This document shows, in pieces, positions 7,749-16,473 of a stretch of 64,000 bases of DNA (the first letter of the stretch is position 1; each line of letters opens with the position of its first letter). Below the pieces are notes generated by a model. That model ran no database searches. It was not told the origin of the DNA and saw nothing but the letters and a program-made list of their open reading frames with translations. The DNA comes from Streptomyces sp. TLI_053 (GTDB lineage Bacteria; Actinomycetota; Actinomycetes; Streptomycetales; Streptomycetaceae). Location of the stretch: NCBI RefSeq assembly GCF_900105395.1, contig NZ_LT629775.1:5106001-5170000 (forward strand). Reading direction: 5' to 3'. Both the position numbers and the translations under genes were made by a program.

Positions 7749-9212
7749 TCAGACGAGGCTCTTGGCGGAGGCGTTCTCGGCGGTGGCCCCGGCCCGGCGG
7801 GGGGCGCGCTCGAAGCCGAGCGCGACCAGGACGAGTGCGACGATGCCACCGGTGGCGACCAGGACGGCGGTGCGCAGCCCGTCGGTGGTGGCGGAGCGGA
7901 GGGCCTCGCCGGTGAGGCCGTCGGTGCCGGCGTTGGCGATCGCCACCAGGATGCCGAGGCCGACCGCGCTGCCGACCTGCTGGCCGGTGGAGACGATGCC
8001 GGAGGCGATGCCCTGTTCGTAGGGGTGCACGCCGGTCGCGGAGGCGGAGAACATCGTGGTGAAGATGACGCCCTGGCACAGGCTCAGGACGACCAGGCCG
8101 GGCAGCAGCGCGACGTAGCTGCCGTCCGGCGCCATGGTCAGCGCGGTCGCGGCGGTGCCGAGCGCGCCGAGCAGGTAGGAGGCGATCAGGGTGTTCCGGG
8201 CGCCGAACCGGGTGGCGAGCCGGCCGCCCAGCATGGAGCCGACGAAGCCGCAGACCATCGGGATCAGGAAGGCGACGCCGGTGCGCAGGGCGCTGTACTC
8301 GTGCACGGTCTGGAAGTAGACGGTCAGGAAGTACAGCAGGGTGCCGAAGCTGGCCATGAACAGGAAGGTGGTCAGCACGCCGGTGGACAGGTTGCGGTTG
8401 CGGAACAGCCGCAGCGGCATCAGCGGGTCGGCGGTGCGGGACTCGATCGCGACGAAGGCGGCGAGCAGGCCGAGGCCGAGCACGGCGGTGGTGAGCACGG
8501 TCGGCGAGGTCCAGCCGGAGGCCGGGCCCTGGACGAGGGTGAAGACCACCAGGGTGGCCCCGGCGGTGGCGGTCAGCGCGCCCGGCAGGTCGAACGAGCG
8601 GGATCCGTCGCGCGGTCCGTCGGCGCCGATCAGCCGGGGGGCGAGCAGGGCGGCGCCGCCCGCGAGCGGCACGTTGACGTAGAACACCGCTTCCCAGCCG
8701 AAGGCCTGGGTGAGCACCCCGCCGGCCAGCGAGCCGATGATCATGCCGCTGGCGCCGGCGGCGGCCCAGACCGAGAGCGCCCGGTTGCGTTCGCGGCCCT
8801 CGGTGAAGCTGAGCACCACCAGGGCGAGGGTGGCGGGGAACAGGAAGGCGCCGCCGAGGCCCTGGAGGGCGCGGGCCGCGATCAGCAGGCCGGGTGTGTT
8901 GGCCAGGCCGCCGAGCAGCGAGGAGCCGGCGTACAGCAGCAGGCCGAGGACGAACATCCGGCGGCGGCCGAACAGGTCGGAGGCGCGGCCGCCGAAGAGC
9001 AGGAAGCCGCCGAAGGCGACGGCGTAGGCGCTGACCACCCACTGGAGGTTCTGGGCGGAGAAGTCGAGGCCGCTGCCGATCTCCGGGAGCGCCACGTAGA
9101 CGATGTTGTAGTCGATCGAGACGATCAACTGGGCGAACGCCAGCAGGGCCAGCAGGAGGCCCGAACGGCGTGGCCCGGCGGCCTGCTGCTCGGCACCGGC
9201 GGACGGGGACAT
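7749..9212 (-). CDS. MFS drug-efflux transporter, DHA2 (14-TM) type
   Basis: The 487-residue protein is almost entirely hydrophobic with about 14 membrane spans. It has the motif GRASDLFGRRRMF between TM2 and TM3 (MFS motif A) and the LDxT-like SIDYNIVYVALPEIG motif in TM1 seen in DHA2-family proton-drug antiporters. Such pumps export antibiotics or biocides. It is followed closely by the hydrolase gene and preceded by a 64-bp gap from an MDR-family oxidoreductase, all on the minus strand. It may serve as the exporter of the adjacent biosynthetic cluster; that link is inference. Confidence 0.9.
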   Translation of the reverse strand: MSPSAGAEQQAAGPRRSGLLLALLAFAQLIVSIDYNIVYVALPEIGSGLDFSAQNLQWVVSAYAVAFGGFLLFGGRASDLFGRRRMFVLGLLLYAGSSLLGGLANTPGLLIAARALQGLGGAFLFPATLALVVLSFTEGRERNRALSVWAAAGASGMIIGSLAGGVLTQAFGWEAVFYVNVPLAGGAALLAPRLIGADGPRDGSRSFDLPGALTATAGATLVVFTLVQGPASGWTSPTVLTTAVLGLGLLAAFVAIESRTADPLMPLRLFRNRNLSTGVLTTFLFMASFGTLLYFLTVYFQTVHEYSALRTGVAFLIPMVCGFVGSMLGGRLATRFGARNTLIASYLLGALGTAATALTMAPDGSYVALLPGLVVLSLCQGVIFTTMFSASATGVHPYEQGIASGIVSTGQQVGSAVGLGILVAIANAGTDGLTGEALRSATTDGLRTAVLVATGGIVALVLVALGFERAPRRAGATAENASAKSLV

Positions 9213-9276
9213 GGGGAGCCTTTCGGGGGCGTCGGGGAGCGGACGGGGGACGAGGGGGCGGTGCGGCGTTCGGTGG

Positions 9277-10260
9277 TTACGGGCCGGGTGTCGTCAGGAC
9301 CACCCGGCGGCCGTTGAGTTCGCCCTTCTCCAGCCGCTGGTGGGTCTCGGCGGCGGCGCTCAGCGGCCGGATCTCCAGGGCCCGGGGCCGCAGCCGGCCG
9401 GCCGCGAGCAGCCGGTTGACGGTGGCGGCGGCGTCCGCGAGTTCGGCGCCGGAGGCGTGCGAGATGACGAACCCGCGGATCGAGCCGTCCTTCATGTAGA
9501 GCTGTCCGGCGGGCAGTTCGGGGCGGGAGCGGGCGCCGGCGAGCAGCACGATCCGGCCGCGCGGGGCGAGCAGGTCGACGGCGGTGGTGAGGTCGTTGGT
9601 GCCGGAGGTGTCGAGGTGGAGGTCGATGCCGCCGGGGCAGGCGGCGCGGACCAGGTCGGGCAGGTCGGGGGAGCGGTAGTCGAGGACCTTGGTGGCGCCG
9701 AGGGCCCGGCAGTGTTCCGCGTCGTCGGGGCGCGCGGTGGTGACCACCCGGGCGCCGGCCTCGGCGGCGAGCACGATCAGGGCGCCGCCGACGTTGCCGC
9801 CGCCGCCCGCGACCAGCACGGTCTCGCCGGTGCGCAGCCCGCCGTGGGTGAACAGGGCGAGGTGGGCGGTGGCGGCCGGGTGGACCACGGCGACGGCCGT
9901 CGTCGGGTCCACGCCCGGGGGCAGGTGGTAGAGCCGGTCGGCCGGGACGGCGGCCCGTTCGGCGGCCGCGCCCTGCCGGCCGTCGTGGCCGAGGCTGTTG
10001 GTCCAGACGCGGTCACCGGGGGCGAAGCGGGGGGCGCCGGGGCCGACCCGGGCCACGGTGCCCACGAGGTCCCGGCCGATCACGAACGGGAAGGGCAGGG
10101 GGGTCGGGAAGAGCCCCGAGCGGACGAAGGTGTCGACCGGGTTGACCGAGACGGCGGCCACGTCGACCAGGACATCGGTGGGCCCGGGGACCGGCTCGGG
10201 CACCTCGCCGTAGCGGATGTCCGACGCCGGTCCGAGCCTCGGGATGAACGCTGCACGCAT
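9277..10260 (-). CDS. NADPH:quinone reductase-like MDR oxidoreductase
   Basis: The 327-residue protein matches the zinc-free medium-chain dehydrogenase/reductase family. An N-terminal GroES-like fold contains VNPVDTFVRSG and GRDLVGTVARVG, and a Rossmann fold carries VAGGGGNVGGA near residue 150. The ending ETHQRLEKGELNGRRVV is typical of quinone oxidoreductases (QOR). It would reduce quinones or enones with NADPH in the cytoplasm. Zinc-ligand cysteines are absent, as expected for QOR. It appears to head a minus-strand unit with the MFS transporter and the hydrolase. Confidence 0.85.
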   Translation of the reverse strand: MRAAFIPRLGPASDIRYGEVPEPVPGPTDVLVDVAAVSVNPVDTFVRSGLFPTPLPFPFVIGRDLVGTVARVGPGAPRFAPGDRVWTNSLGHDGRQGAAAERAAVPADRLYHLPPGVDPTTAVAVVHPAATAHLALFTHGGLRTGETVLVAGGGGNVGGALIVLAAEAGARVVTTARPDDAEHCRALGATKVLDYRSPDLPDLVRAACPGGIDLHLDTSGTNDLTTAVDLLAPRGRIVLLAGARSRPELPAGQLYMKDGSIRGFVISHASGAELADAAATVNRLLAAGRLRPRALEIRPLSAAAETHQRLEKGELNGRRVVLTTPGP

Positions 10261-10492
10261 GGGGCCGATCCTGCGGGAGGCGCGGACGGGCGGCGGCGGA
10301 TCGCGGCATCGTTCGTCAACTCCCTGGTCTCGGGCGGAAAGCCGGGCGGAGGCGGGGTGTCCCCCGACCTGACATAGATGCTACACCGATCGGTGCAATC
10401 TCTCATCTGCACGGAGTAGTTTACTTGGCCTCCGGGTCGGGACGGCCTGCTACTGGTCCGACCCACCGCTCGACACCCAAGGACGGAACCAC
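10261..10492. promoter_or_regulatory. Divergent promoter region with a palindromic operator candidate
   Basis: This 232-bp gap separates the minus-strand QOR-like gene from the plus-strand acyltransferase. It contains the perfect 12-bp palindrome CACCGATCGGTG at 10384-10395, of the size and symmetry used by TetR-family repressors. AT-richer sequence at about 10370-10430 may hold the promoters. Confidence 0.5.
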
Positions 10493-11683
10493 ATGGCCAC
10501 CGACCGACTCCTCGCCCAGCCGGGACCGAGACCCGCCGGCGGGAGCGGAGCGCGGACGACGCAGCCCTCCGCCAGTCGTCTGCCGTCCCTGACCGGCCTG
10601 CGCTTCCCCGCCGCCCTTGCGGTCTTCGCGTACCACGCCGCCCTGCCGATCCCGACCCTGCGGTTCTTCGCCGACGACAGCACCGAGTTCCGCTTCGTCG
10701 ACCTCGCCGACCAGGCCGGCGGGCTCGGGGTGGCGTTCTTCTTCGTGCTCAGCGGCTTCGTGCTCACCTGGTCGGCCCGCCCGGGCGACACCGCCACCGG
10801 GTTCTGGCGGCGCCGGCTGGTCAAGATCGTCCCGAACTACGTGGTCGCCTGGGCGCTGGCCATGATCTTCTTCGCCGGCTCCTACACCCCGGTGCGCACG
10901 GCGGTCCTCAACCTGCTGATGCTCCAGGTCTGGATACCCGACTTCAACACCTACTTCAGCGTCGACCCGCCCAGCTGGTCGCTCGGCGCCGAGCTGGTCT
11001 TCTACCTCTCCTTCCCGCTGCTGCATCGCTTCCTGCGGACGATCCGCCCGGAGCGGCTCCTCTACTGGATCGGCGGCACGGTCGCCGCCATCGTCGCCAC
11101 CCCGGCGCTGGCCTACCTGGTGCTGCCCGACACCCCGGGCGTCCCCGGCGGCTACGAGTCCTCGGTGGTGCAGTACTGGTTCTCCTACGTGCTCCCGCCG
11201 GTGCGGCTGCTGGACTTCGCCCTCGGCATCCTGGTCGCCCTCGCGGTGCGCTCCGGCCGCTGGCGCGACATCGGCATGGTGTGGTCCGGCGTGCTCCTGG
11301 TGGCCGGTTACGCGGCCACCCGCTGGGTGCCCTACCTGTACGCCCAGCGGGTGACCACCGTGGTGCCGATCGCGCTGCTGGTCGCGTCCGCCGCGATCGC
11401 CGACCGGGACGGCCGGTTCACGCCCTTCCGCAACCGGGCGATGACCTGGCTCGGGGAGATCTCCTTCGCCTTCTACCTGCTGCACTTCGTCGTGCTGACC
11501 GAGATGCGCGACCTGCTCGGCACCAAGCTGTACTCGACCCCCGAGGGCATCGGCCTGCTGCTGCTCGCGATCGGGGTCACCGTGCTGCTCTCCTGGGTCC
11601 TGTACCGGCTGGTCGAGGCGCCGATCACCAAGCGGTTCTCCTCACCGCGCCGCAAGCCGGCCGGCCCCGCTCCCACCTCCTGA
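10493..11683 (+). CDS. Membrane acyltransferase, OafA/YrhL (acyltransferase 3) family
   Basis: The 396-residue integral membrane protein starts with the family signature LPSLTGLRFPAALAVFAYHA, which includes the catalytic-type His. GGLGVAFFFVLSGFVL and an FWRRRLVKIVPNY segment follow, then about ten membrane spans. Members transfer acetyl, succinyl or other acyl groups onto sugars, glycans or natural products at the membrane. The acceptor cannot be deduced. It is followed 50 bp later by an NmrA-type reductase on the same strand and may be co-transcribed with it. Confidence 0.88.
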   Translation: MATDRLLAQPGPRPAGGSGARTTQPSASRLPSLTGLRFPAALAVFAYHAALPIPTLRFFADDSTEFRFVDLADQAGGLGVAFFFVLSGFVLTWSARPGDTATGFWRRRLVKIVPNYVVAWALAMIFFAGSYTPVRTAVLNLLMLQVWIPDFNTYFSVDPPSWSLGAELVFYLSFPLLHRFLRTIRPERLLYWIGGTVAAIVATPALAYLVLPDTPGVPGGYESSVVQYWFSYVLPPVRLLDFALGILVALAVRSGRWRDIGMVWSGVLLVAGYAATRWVPYLYAQRVTTVVPIALLVASAAIADRDGRFTPFRNRAMTWLGEISFAFYLLHFVVLTEMRDLLGTKLYSTPEGIGLLLLAIGVTVLLSWVLYRLVEAPITKRFSSPRRKPAGPAPTS

Positions 11684-11733
11684 CCCCACCTCCCACCACC
11701 CGACCCCTGACATCCCGAATTGGAGCCGTACCC

Positions 11734-12582
11734 ATGGGCAAGATCCTCGTCACCGGGGCGACCGGCCAGGTCGGCGCCGAGGTGCTGGCGCAGCTGCTGG
11801 CGGCCGGCGCGGACGTCCGGGCCGGCGCCCGGACCCCGGAGAAGCTGGCACCGCCCGCCCCGGTCGACACCGCGGCGCTCGACCTCACCGACCCGGACAC
11901 CTACGGCCCGGCCCTGGCCGGGGTCGACAAGGTGTTCCTCTACGCGGTGCCGCAGGGCACGGCCGGCTTCCTCGCCGCGGCGCGGGAGGCCGGCGTGCGG
12001 CACGTCGTGGTGCTCTCCTCGCAGACCGTGGTGGACGCCTTCCCGGTGCAGAAGCCGATCGTGGAGATGCACCGCGCGGTCGAGGACGCCGTCCTCGCCT
12101 CCGGGATCGCGTACACCTTCCTGCGGCCGCACAACTTCGCCACCAACATCCTGATGTGGGGCTGGCCGGAGTCGATCCGGGCCGAGGGGCGGATCCGCTT
12201 CCCGTACCCCGAGTCGCACAGCGACGCGATCCACGAGAAGGACATCGCCGCGGTCGCGGTGGCGGCGCTCACCGGCGAGGGCCACGAGAACCGGGCGTAC
12301 TTCATCAGCGGCCCCCGGTCGATCACCCAGCGCGAGCAGCTCGCCGACCTGGCCGAGGCGCTCGGGCGGCCGCTGGAGTTCGAGGAGCTGACCGACGCCG
12401 AGGCGCGCGAGGCCCTGGCCCCGATCGTCCCGATCTGGGTGATGGACGCGGTGGTCGGCTACTGGGCGGGTTCCGACGGCGTCCCGACCGAGGTGTCCGA
12501 CACGGTGGAGCAGCTCACCGGCCGCCCCGCCCGGACCTTCGCCGAGTGGGCCCGCGACCACGTGGCCGACTTCACCGCCTGA
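11734..12582 (+). CDS. NmrA-like NAD(P)-binding protein (atypical SDR)
   Basis: The 282-residue product begins with a Rossmann motif, ILVTGATGQVGAEVL (residues 4-18). Its layout is that of NmrA/TMR-type atypical short-chain dehydrogenases: a short substrate domain with RPHNFATNILMW, and no canonical YxxxK pair at the usual place. Such proteins act either as NAD(P)H-dependent reductases such as quinone reductase QorB, or as redox-sensing regulators. I choose the ATG at 11734 because upstream sequence lacks conserved residues, although the ribosome site is only a weak GGAG. Confidence 0.82.
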   Translation: MGKILVTGATGQVGAEVLAQLLAAGADVRAGARTPEKLAPPAPVDTAALDLTDPDTYGPALAGVDKVFLYAVPQGTAGFLAAAREAGVRHVVVLSSQTVVDAFPVQKPIVEMHRAVEDAVLASGIAYTFLRPHNFATNILMWGWPESIRAEGRIRFPYPESHSDAIHEKDIAAVAVAALTGEGHENRAYFISGPRSITQREQLADLAEALGRPLEFEELTDAEAREALAPIVPIWVMDAVVGYWAGSDGVPTEVSDTVEQLTGRPARTFAEWARDHVADFTA

Positions 12583-12681
12583 CCGGCCACCCGGCCCGGC
12601 ACACCGGAATCCGGAACCGCCGCCACGGCGGGCGGTACTCCGGTGGCCGGGCCACCACCGTCCGCGCCGGACGGGTGGGCC

Positions 12682-12716
12682 GCGCACCTTAGCGGAGCGG
12701 GGCGCGCACCCTAGCG
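12682..12716 (+). promoter_or_regulatory. Two 13-bp direct repeats, 22 bp apart, upstream of the IS701-like gene
   Basis: GCGCACCTTAGCG (12682-12694) and GCGCACCCTAGCG (12704-12716) differ by one base and are offset by exactly 22 bp, two helical turns. The second includes a TAGCGT-like -10 hexamer. This is 38 bp before the chosen start of the next gene. Confidence 0.5.
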
Positions 12717-12754
12717 TGAGCACGGCGCAGTCATCCGCCATTCGAGGGGGACCG

Positions 12755-13972
12755 ATGAGCGGCCCGGCCATGACCCGAACCCTGCCGACGGGCCCCCAGG
12801 CTCCGCCGGAGGACGCGCAGTTGCTCGACGCCTCGCACGAGGTGCTGCTCAAGGAGCTGTGCGGCGTGCTGTTCGCCTCGCTGCCGCGCAGCGACCAGCG
12901 GCGCAAGGGCGCCCAGTACCTGCGCGGGCTGCTGGGCGCCCACGGACGCAAGTCGATCCGCAACATCGCCACGGTGGTCGGCGGCCCGGCCGCCGAGCAG
13001 AGCCTGCACCACTTCATCACCAGCTCCACCTGGGACTGGGGCCCGGTCCGCCAGGCGCTGGCCCAGCACCTCGCCCGGATCGCCCCGCCGCAGGCCTACG
13101 TGCTGCGGCCGATGGTCGTCCCCAAGGCCGGCGACCACTCGGTGGGAGTGGACCGCCGCTTCATCCCGGCCCTCGGCCAGGTGCTCAACGCCCAGCAGGC
13201 GGTGGGTGTCTGGGCCGCCTCGGAGAGCTTCAGCGGCCCGGTCAACTGGCGCCTGCACCTGCCGCGGACCTGGCTGGAGGACGCGCCGCGGCGCAGCCAG
13301 GCGCTGATACCCGACGAGGTCGACGCGGAGAGCCTCGGCGACTGCGCCCTGGAGGCGGTGCTCGGCCTGCCGGCCCGCTGGGGGCTGCCGGTGCGCCCGG
13401 TGGTCGCGGACGCCAGGGAAGCCGACGGGCTGCGGCTGGTGCGCCGGATGCGGGGCGAGCGGCTGCCGATGCTGGCCCGGATCTCCGGCTCGTTCCCGCT
13501 GCGGCCGGTCGCGCCGCTGCCCGGCCACCCGGCCGGGCCGGGGCCCGCCTGCCAACTGCTCACCGCGGCCCGGGAGCTGCGCCGGCCGGTGGTCTGGTCC
13601 GACCCGTCCGGCGAGCTGCGCGGCGGGCTGGTCGCGGCCGTCCGGGTGCGTCCGGCCGGGCCGGGGGCCGCCCGCCAGGGCCGGGGCCGGCGCGGCGGCG
13701 GGGAGCTGCTGCTGCTCGGGATGGGCGCGGTCGGCGGGCGCTGGCCGGCCGAGCTGTGGCTCACCGACCTGGTGGACCTGCCGGTGGCCGCGCTGGTGCG
13801 GCTGGCCCGGCTGTCCGACCGGGTGGACCTGGACTTCACCAGGACCGCCGACCGGGTCGGGGTGCGGGACTTCGCGGGCCGCTCGTTCGGCGGCTGGCAC
13901 CGGCACATCACCCTGGCCTCGGCGGCGCACGCGGTCGCGGTGCTGGCCCGCGGCGACGACCGGCTGTACTGA
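12755..13972 (+). CDS. IS701-like transposase homologue, catalytically altered (domesticated)
   Basis: The protein is about 405 residues and aligns by eye with the IS701/IS4-type DDE fold. PKAGDHSVGVDR (123-134), VNWRLHLPRTW, VVADAREADG and the closing AGRSFGGWHRHITL are all recognisable. The first catalytic Asp pair usually found just before the PK is replaced by Arg118-Pro119, and the third catalytic residue, normally Glu in the IEQDY-type motif, reads as Asp. No terminal inverted repeats flank it. It is therefore more likely a retained DNA-binding or regulatory protein than an active transposase. I recall such IS701-like genes inside several actinomycete antibiotic clusters. The ATG at 12755 follows GAGGGGG; a GTG lies at 12716. 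Confidence 0.75.
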   Translation: MSGPAMTRTLPTGPQAPPEDAQLLDASHEVLLKELCGVLFASLPRSDQRRKGAQYLRGLLGAHGRKSIRNIATVVGGPAAEQSLHHFITSSTWDWGPVRQALAQHLARIAPPQAYVLRPMVVPKAGDHSVGVDRRFIPALGQVLNAQQAVGVWAASESFSGPVNWRLHLPRTWLEDAPRRSQALIPDEVDAESLGDCALEAVLGLPARWGLPVRPVVADAREADGLRLVRRMRGERLPMLARISGSFPLRPVAPLPGHPAGPGPACQLLTAARELRRPVVWSDPSGELRGGLVAAVRVRPAGPGAARQGRGRRGGGELLLLGMGAVGGRWPAELWLTDLVDLPVAALVRLARLSDRVDLDFTRTADRVGVRDFAGRSFGGWHRHITLASAAHAVAVLARGDDRLY

Positions 13973-14076
13973 GGTGGCGGGGTCGGGCGGTTGTACCGAG
14001 GTGGCGGGGTCGGGCGGTTGTACCGAGGTGGCGGGGTCAGGTGGCTGGACCGAGGTGGCGGGGTCAGGTGGCGGGG
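13971..14076. repeat. 27-bp tandem repeat, nearly four copies, spanning a stop codon
   Basis: Units start at 13971, 13998, 14025 and 14052, each beginning GAGGTGGCGGGGTC. The first unit overlaps the stop codon of the IS701-like gene. Later units carry CGAGG where the original has TGAGG, as if the 3' end of the gene had been tandemly duplicated. The array fills the gap to the convergent PucR gene and overlaps its last codons. Confidence 0.85.
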
Positions 14077-16100
14077 CCGGTCCGGTCGGTCCGGTCCGGT
14101 CGGTCGCCCGGGCTGCCGGCCGGACCGCCCGACCGGTCGTCCGTCGGGTCGGCCGCCGGGTCCCCGGGGCGGCCGGGGTCGGCGCGGGCGACCCGGTCGA
14201 GCAGGGTGCGGCGCACCCGGCTCAGCCTGAGCGCGAGCTGGATCTCGAACGAGCGCTCGGGTTTCAGCCAGTCCGGGCCGAGCAGTTCGCCGATCCGCTC
14301 CAGCCGGCGGGCCACCGTGTTGGGGTGGACGTGCAGCCGCTGGGCGGCGTGGGTCGGGCTGTTGCCGGTGTCGAACCAGGCCTGGAGGGTGCGGGTCAGC
14401 TCGGTCAGCCGCTGCCGGTCGTAGTCGAGCACCGGGCCGACGGCCGACTCGATGAACCCCTCGACATCGTGGTTGTCGGCCAGCAGGACGCCCACGAAGC
14501 CGAGTTCGCGGGCCGAGGCGGCGCGGCCGACCGCGCCCAGCGAGGTCATCGCGTCCAGGCAGCGCAGCGCCTCCTGGTAGCCGTGGAAGACCGAGGTCGG
14601 GTCGCTGACCGGCCCGGCCGCGCCGACCGTCACCGGCAGGCCGAGCAGCGGGGTGAGCTCCTCGGCGACCGCGCGGGCGGCCCGGCCCGGGTCGCTGCCG
14701 GGCAGCAGCAGCACCGCCCGGCCGTTGTGGACGCGTTTGAGGCCGCTCATCCGGTGGGCGTACAGCCCGGCCCAGGTCGCGGTCCGGCCCTGGGCCTCGC
14801 CCTCGGGCCGGGCGACCACCAGGACATGGGCGGCGGACAGGTCGATGCCGAGCCGGCGGGCCCGGACGTCGAGCTGGCGCGGCGGGCGCTGCGGACTGCT
14901 CAGCAGTTCGTCGAGCAGCTCGTCGCCGACGTGGCGGACCGGGCCGGCCGAGCGCTGGCCCTCCAGCAGCAGGGCGACCGCGACCGCCTGGGCGACGCTC
15001 TGGCAGAACTCCGCGGCCAGGTCCGCCCGGCGGCCGGTCGGCCGGGCGAGCAGGGTGCCCAGGTCGGTGGAGCCGGCCCGGACCGGGGCCGCCCACAGCG
15101 GTCCGGCCAGCCGGACCGGGCGGCCGGCCGCGTGGGTGTCGACGGCGGTGGCGACCACGGTCGGCCCGTCGAGCTCGGGCAGTTCGCCGGTCGAGGCGAG
15201 CACGGTGCCGTCGCTCGCGTACACCCGCAGGCCGAGGTCGAGCCGGCGGCCGGCGTCGCGGACCAGGGCGTGCGGGTCGCGGCCGGAGAGCGCCAGGTCG
15301 ACCAGGGCGCGGTGGGCCTCGGCGAGTTCGCCGGCCGGGTCGGCGGCGCCGGCCGGGGCCGCCGCGGGGGAGGTCCGGGCGGTGCGCTCCAGCAGCCGGG
15401 CCTTCTCGATCGCGACCCCGGCGAGGTCGCCGAGCGCGGCCATCAGGGAGATCTCGTCGGTGGTGAAGTAGCGCACCGCGCGCTCCGCGACGTACAGGGT
15501 GCCGAACGGTCGGGCGCGGTGGCCGAGCGGGACGGCCATCACGGCGCGCAGCCCCTCGGCGCGGACCGCCCCGTCGACCACCGGGCTGCGCCGGATCCGC
15601 TCGTCCACGAGGAAGTCCGGGGTCCAGAACGGCCCCGGGTCGGCCGGTACGCCGCCGCCCAGGCCGAAGCCGTCGGGGACGGCCAGGCCGACCCGCAGCG
15701 AGCCGCTGGGGCCGTCGGTGGTGCGGATCCGCACCGGGCCGGGGGCGCTGTCGCCGCCGGCCGGTTCGGCGGTGGTGAGGCAGGAGACGTCGGCGCCCAG
15801 CAGCAGCCGGGCCCGGCGGGTGATGACCCGCAGCAGGTTGTCCAGCTCGTAGGGCAGGGCCAGGTCGCGGGCGGTGTCGGCGAGCGCGGCCAGTCCGGCC
15901 TCACGGCGGCGCCGCTGCTGGGACCGGGAGCGGATGGACAGGCCGAGCTGTTCGATCCGGCAGATCGCCTCCCGCTCGGGGGCGGACTCGCAGCTCCGCC
16001 GGGCCTGCTCGACCAGCTCCGCCAGTTGGGCGGCCGGAGCCTCGCTGGCCAGCAGTTCCAGGACGTTGAACGCGATTGAGTCGGCGGACCGTCGCGTCAT
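14064..16100 (-). CDS. GAF/PucR-type (CdaR-like) transcriptional regulator
   Basis: The 678-residue protein has an N-terminal helical region and a GAF-like sensor domain (about residues 80-240, with LLLGADVSCL and AVPLGHRARPFGTLYVAERA). A long middle region of the type seen in PucR/CdaR proteins follows, then a C-terminal helix-turn-helix containing GNSPTHAAQRLHVHPNTVAR. PucR-type regulators usually activate purine, amino-acid or secondary-metabolic genes in response to a ligand. It is placed at the left edge of the biosynthetic cluster, downstream of and co-directional with the transaldolase, so it is a candidate pathway regulator. The last 30 or so residues are low-complexity Gly/Asp/Arg sequence. 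Confidence 0.88.
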   Translation of the reverse strand: MTRRSADSIAFNVLELLASEAPAAQLAELVEQARRSCESAPEREAICRIEQLGLSIRSRSQQRRRREAGLAALADTARDLALPYELDNLLRVITRRARLLLGADVSCLTTAEPAGGDSAPGPVRIRTTDGPSGSLRVGLAVPDGFGLGGGVPADPGPFWTPDFLVDERIRRSPVVDGAVRAEGLRAVMAVPLGHRARPFGTLYVAERAVRYFTTDEISLMAALGDLAGVAIEKARLLERTARTSPAAAPAGAADPAGELAEAHRALVDLALSGRDPHALVRDAGRRLDLGLRVYASDGTVLASTGELPELDGPTVVATAVDTHAAGRPVRLAGPLWAAPVRAGSTDLGTLLARPTGRRADLAAEFCQSVAQAVAVALLLEGQRSAGPVRHVGDELLDELLSSPQRPPRQLDVRARRLGIDLSAAHVLVVARPEGEAQGRTATWAGLYAHRMSGLKRVHNGRAVLLLPGSDPGRAARAVAEELTPLLGLPVTVGAAGPVSDPTSVFHGYQEALRCLDAMTSLGAVGRAASARELGFVGVLLADNHDVEGFIESAVGPVLDYDRQRLTELTRTLQAWFDTGNSPTHAAQRLHVHPNTVARRLERIGELLGPDWLKPERSFEIQLALRLSRVRRTLLDRVARADPGRPGDPAADPTDDRSGGPAGSPGDRPDRTDRTGPAT

Positions 16101-16473
16101 GACCTTCCCTCCCCCTGGGGTGTGTCGTGTGGATCGGCCCTGGTCCGCGACGCTCCCCCGGCCGTCGGCCGGGAGGTACCCCCGGGGGCACGCGCGCCCC
16201 GGCCCGTCGGCCGGGAGGTGCCCCCGTCGCAGCGGCTCCGCCCCCAGCCCGCTGGCCGGGAGGTGCCGCTACCTCCGCCTTGCGGTGCACGCACCCCGAC
16301 GCCGCGGCCTCGTCCGGGCTGGTCCACAAGACGCGCCCGGACCCCGTGGACGGAAGGAGTGCGTGACGGCCTGCAATCCGGAAGGTATGCGGGGGCGGTT
16401 GTTCCCGTCAAGAACAGGTCCGGGCCGTCCGGGCGGGGCTCGTGGTACCACGGTGACGGATCATCAGGATGAT
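16101..16473 (-). promoter_or_regulatory. Upstream region of the PucR gene with three GGCCGGGAGGT repeats
   Basis: This 373-bp gap holds no convincing gene. Three imperfect copies of a 20-22 bp element with core GGCCGGGAGGT occur at about 16162-16183, 16204-16225 and 16250-16269. They lie 60-190 bp upstream of the regulator start and could be its own operator or GC-rich spacer DNA. No clear promoter hexamers are visible. Confidence 0.4.

Noticed and set aside
12755..13972. Active IS701 insertion sequence
   Set aside because: Catalytic residues are altered and no terminal inverted repeats or target duplications were found around it.
13974..16079. Plus-strand frame of about 700 codons opposite the PucR gene
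   Set aside because: It is repetitive Gly/Arg/Ala sequence without motifs; the minus strand has clear GAF and PucR helix-turn-helix features.
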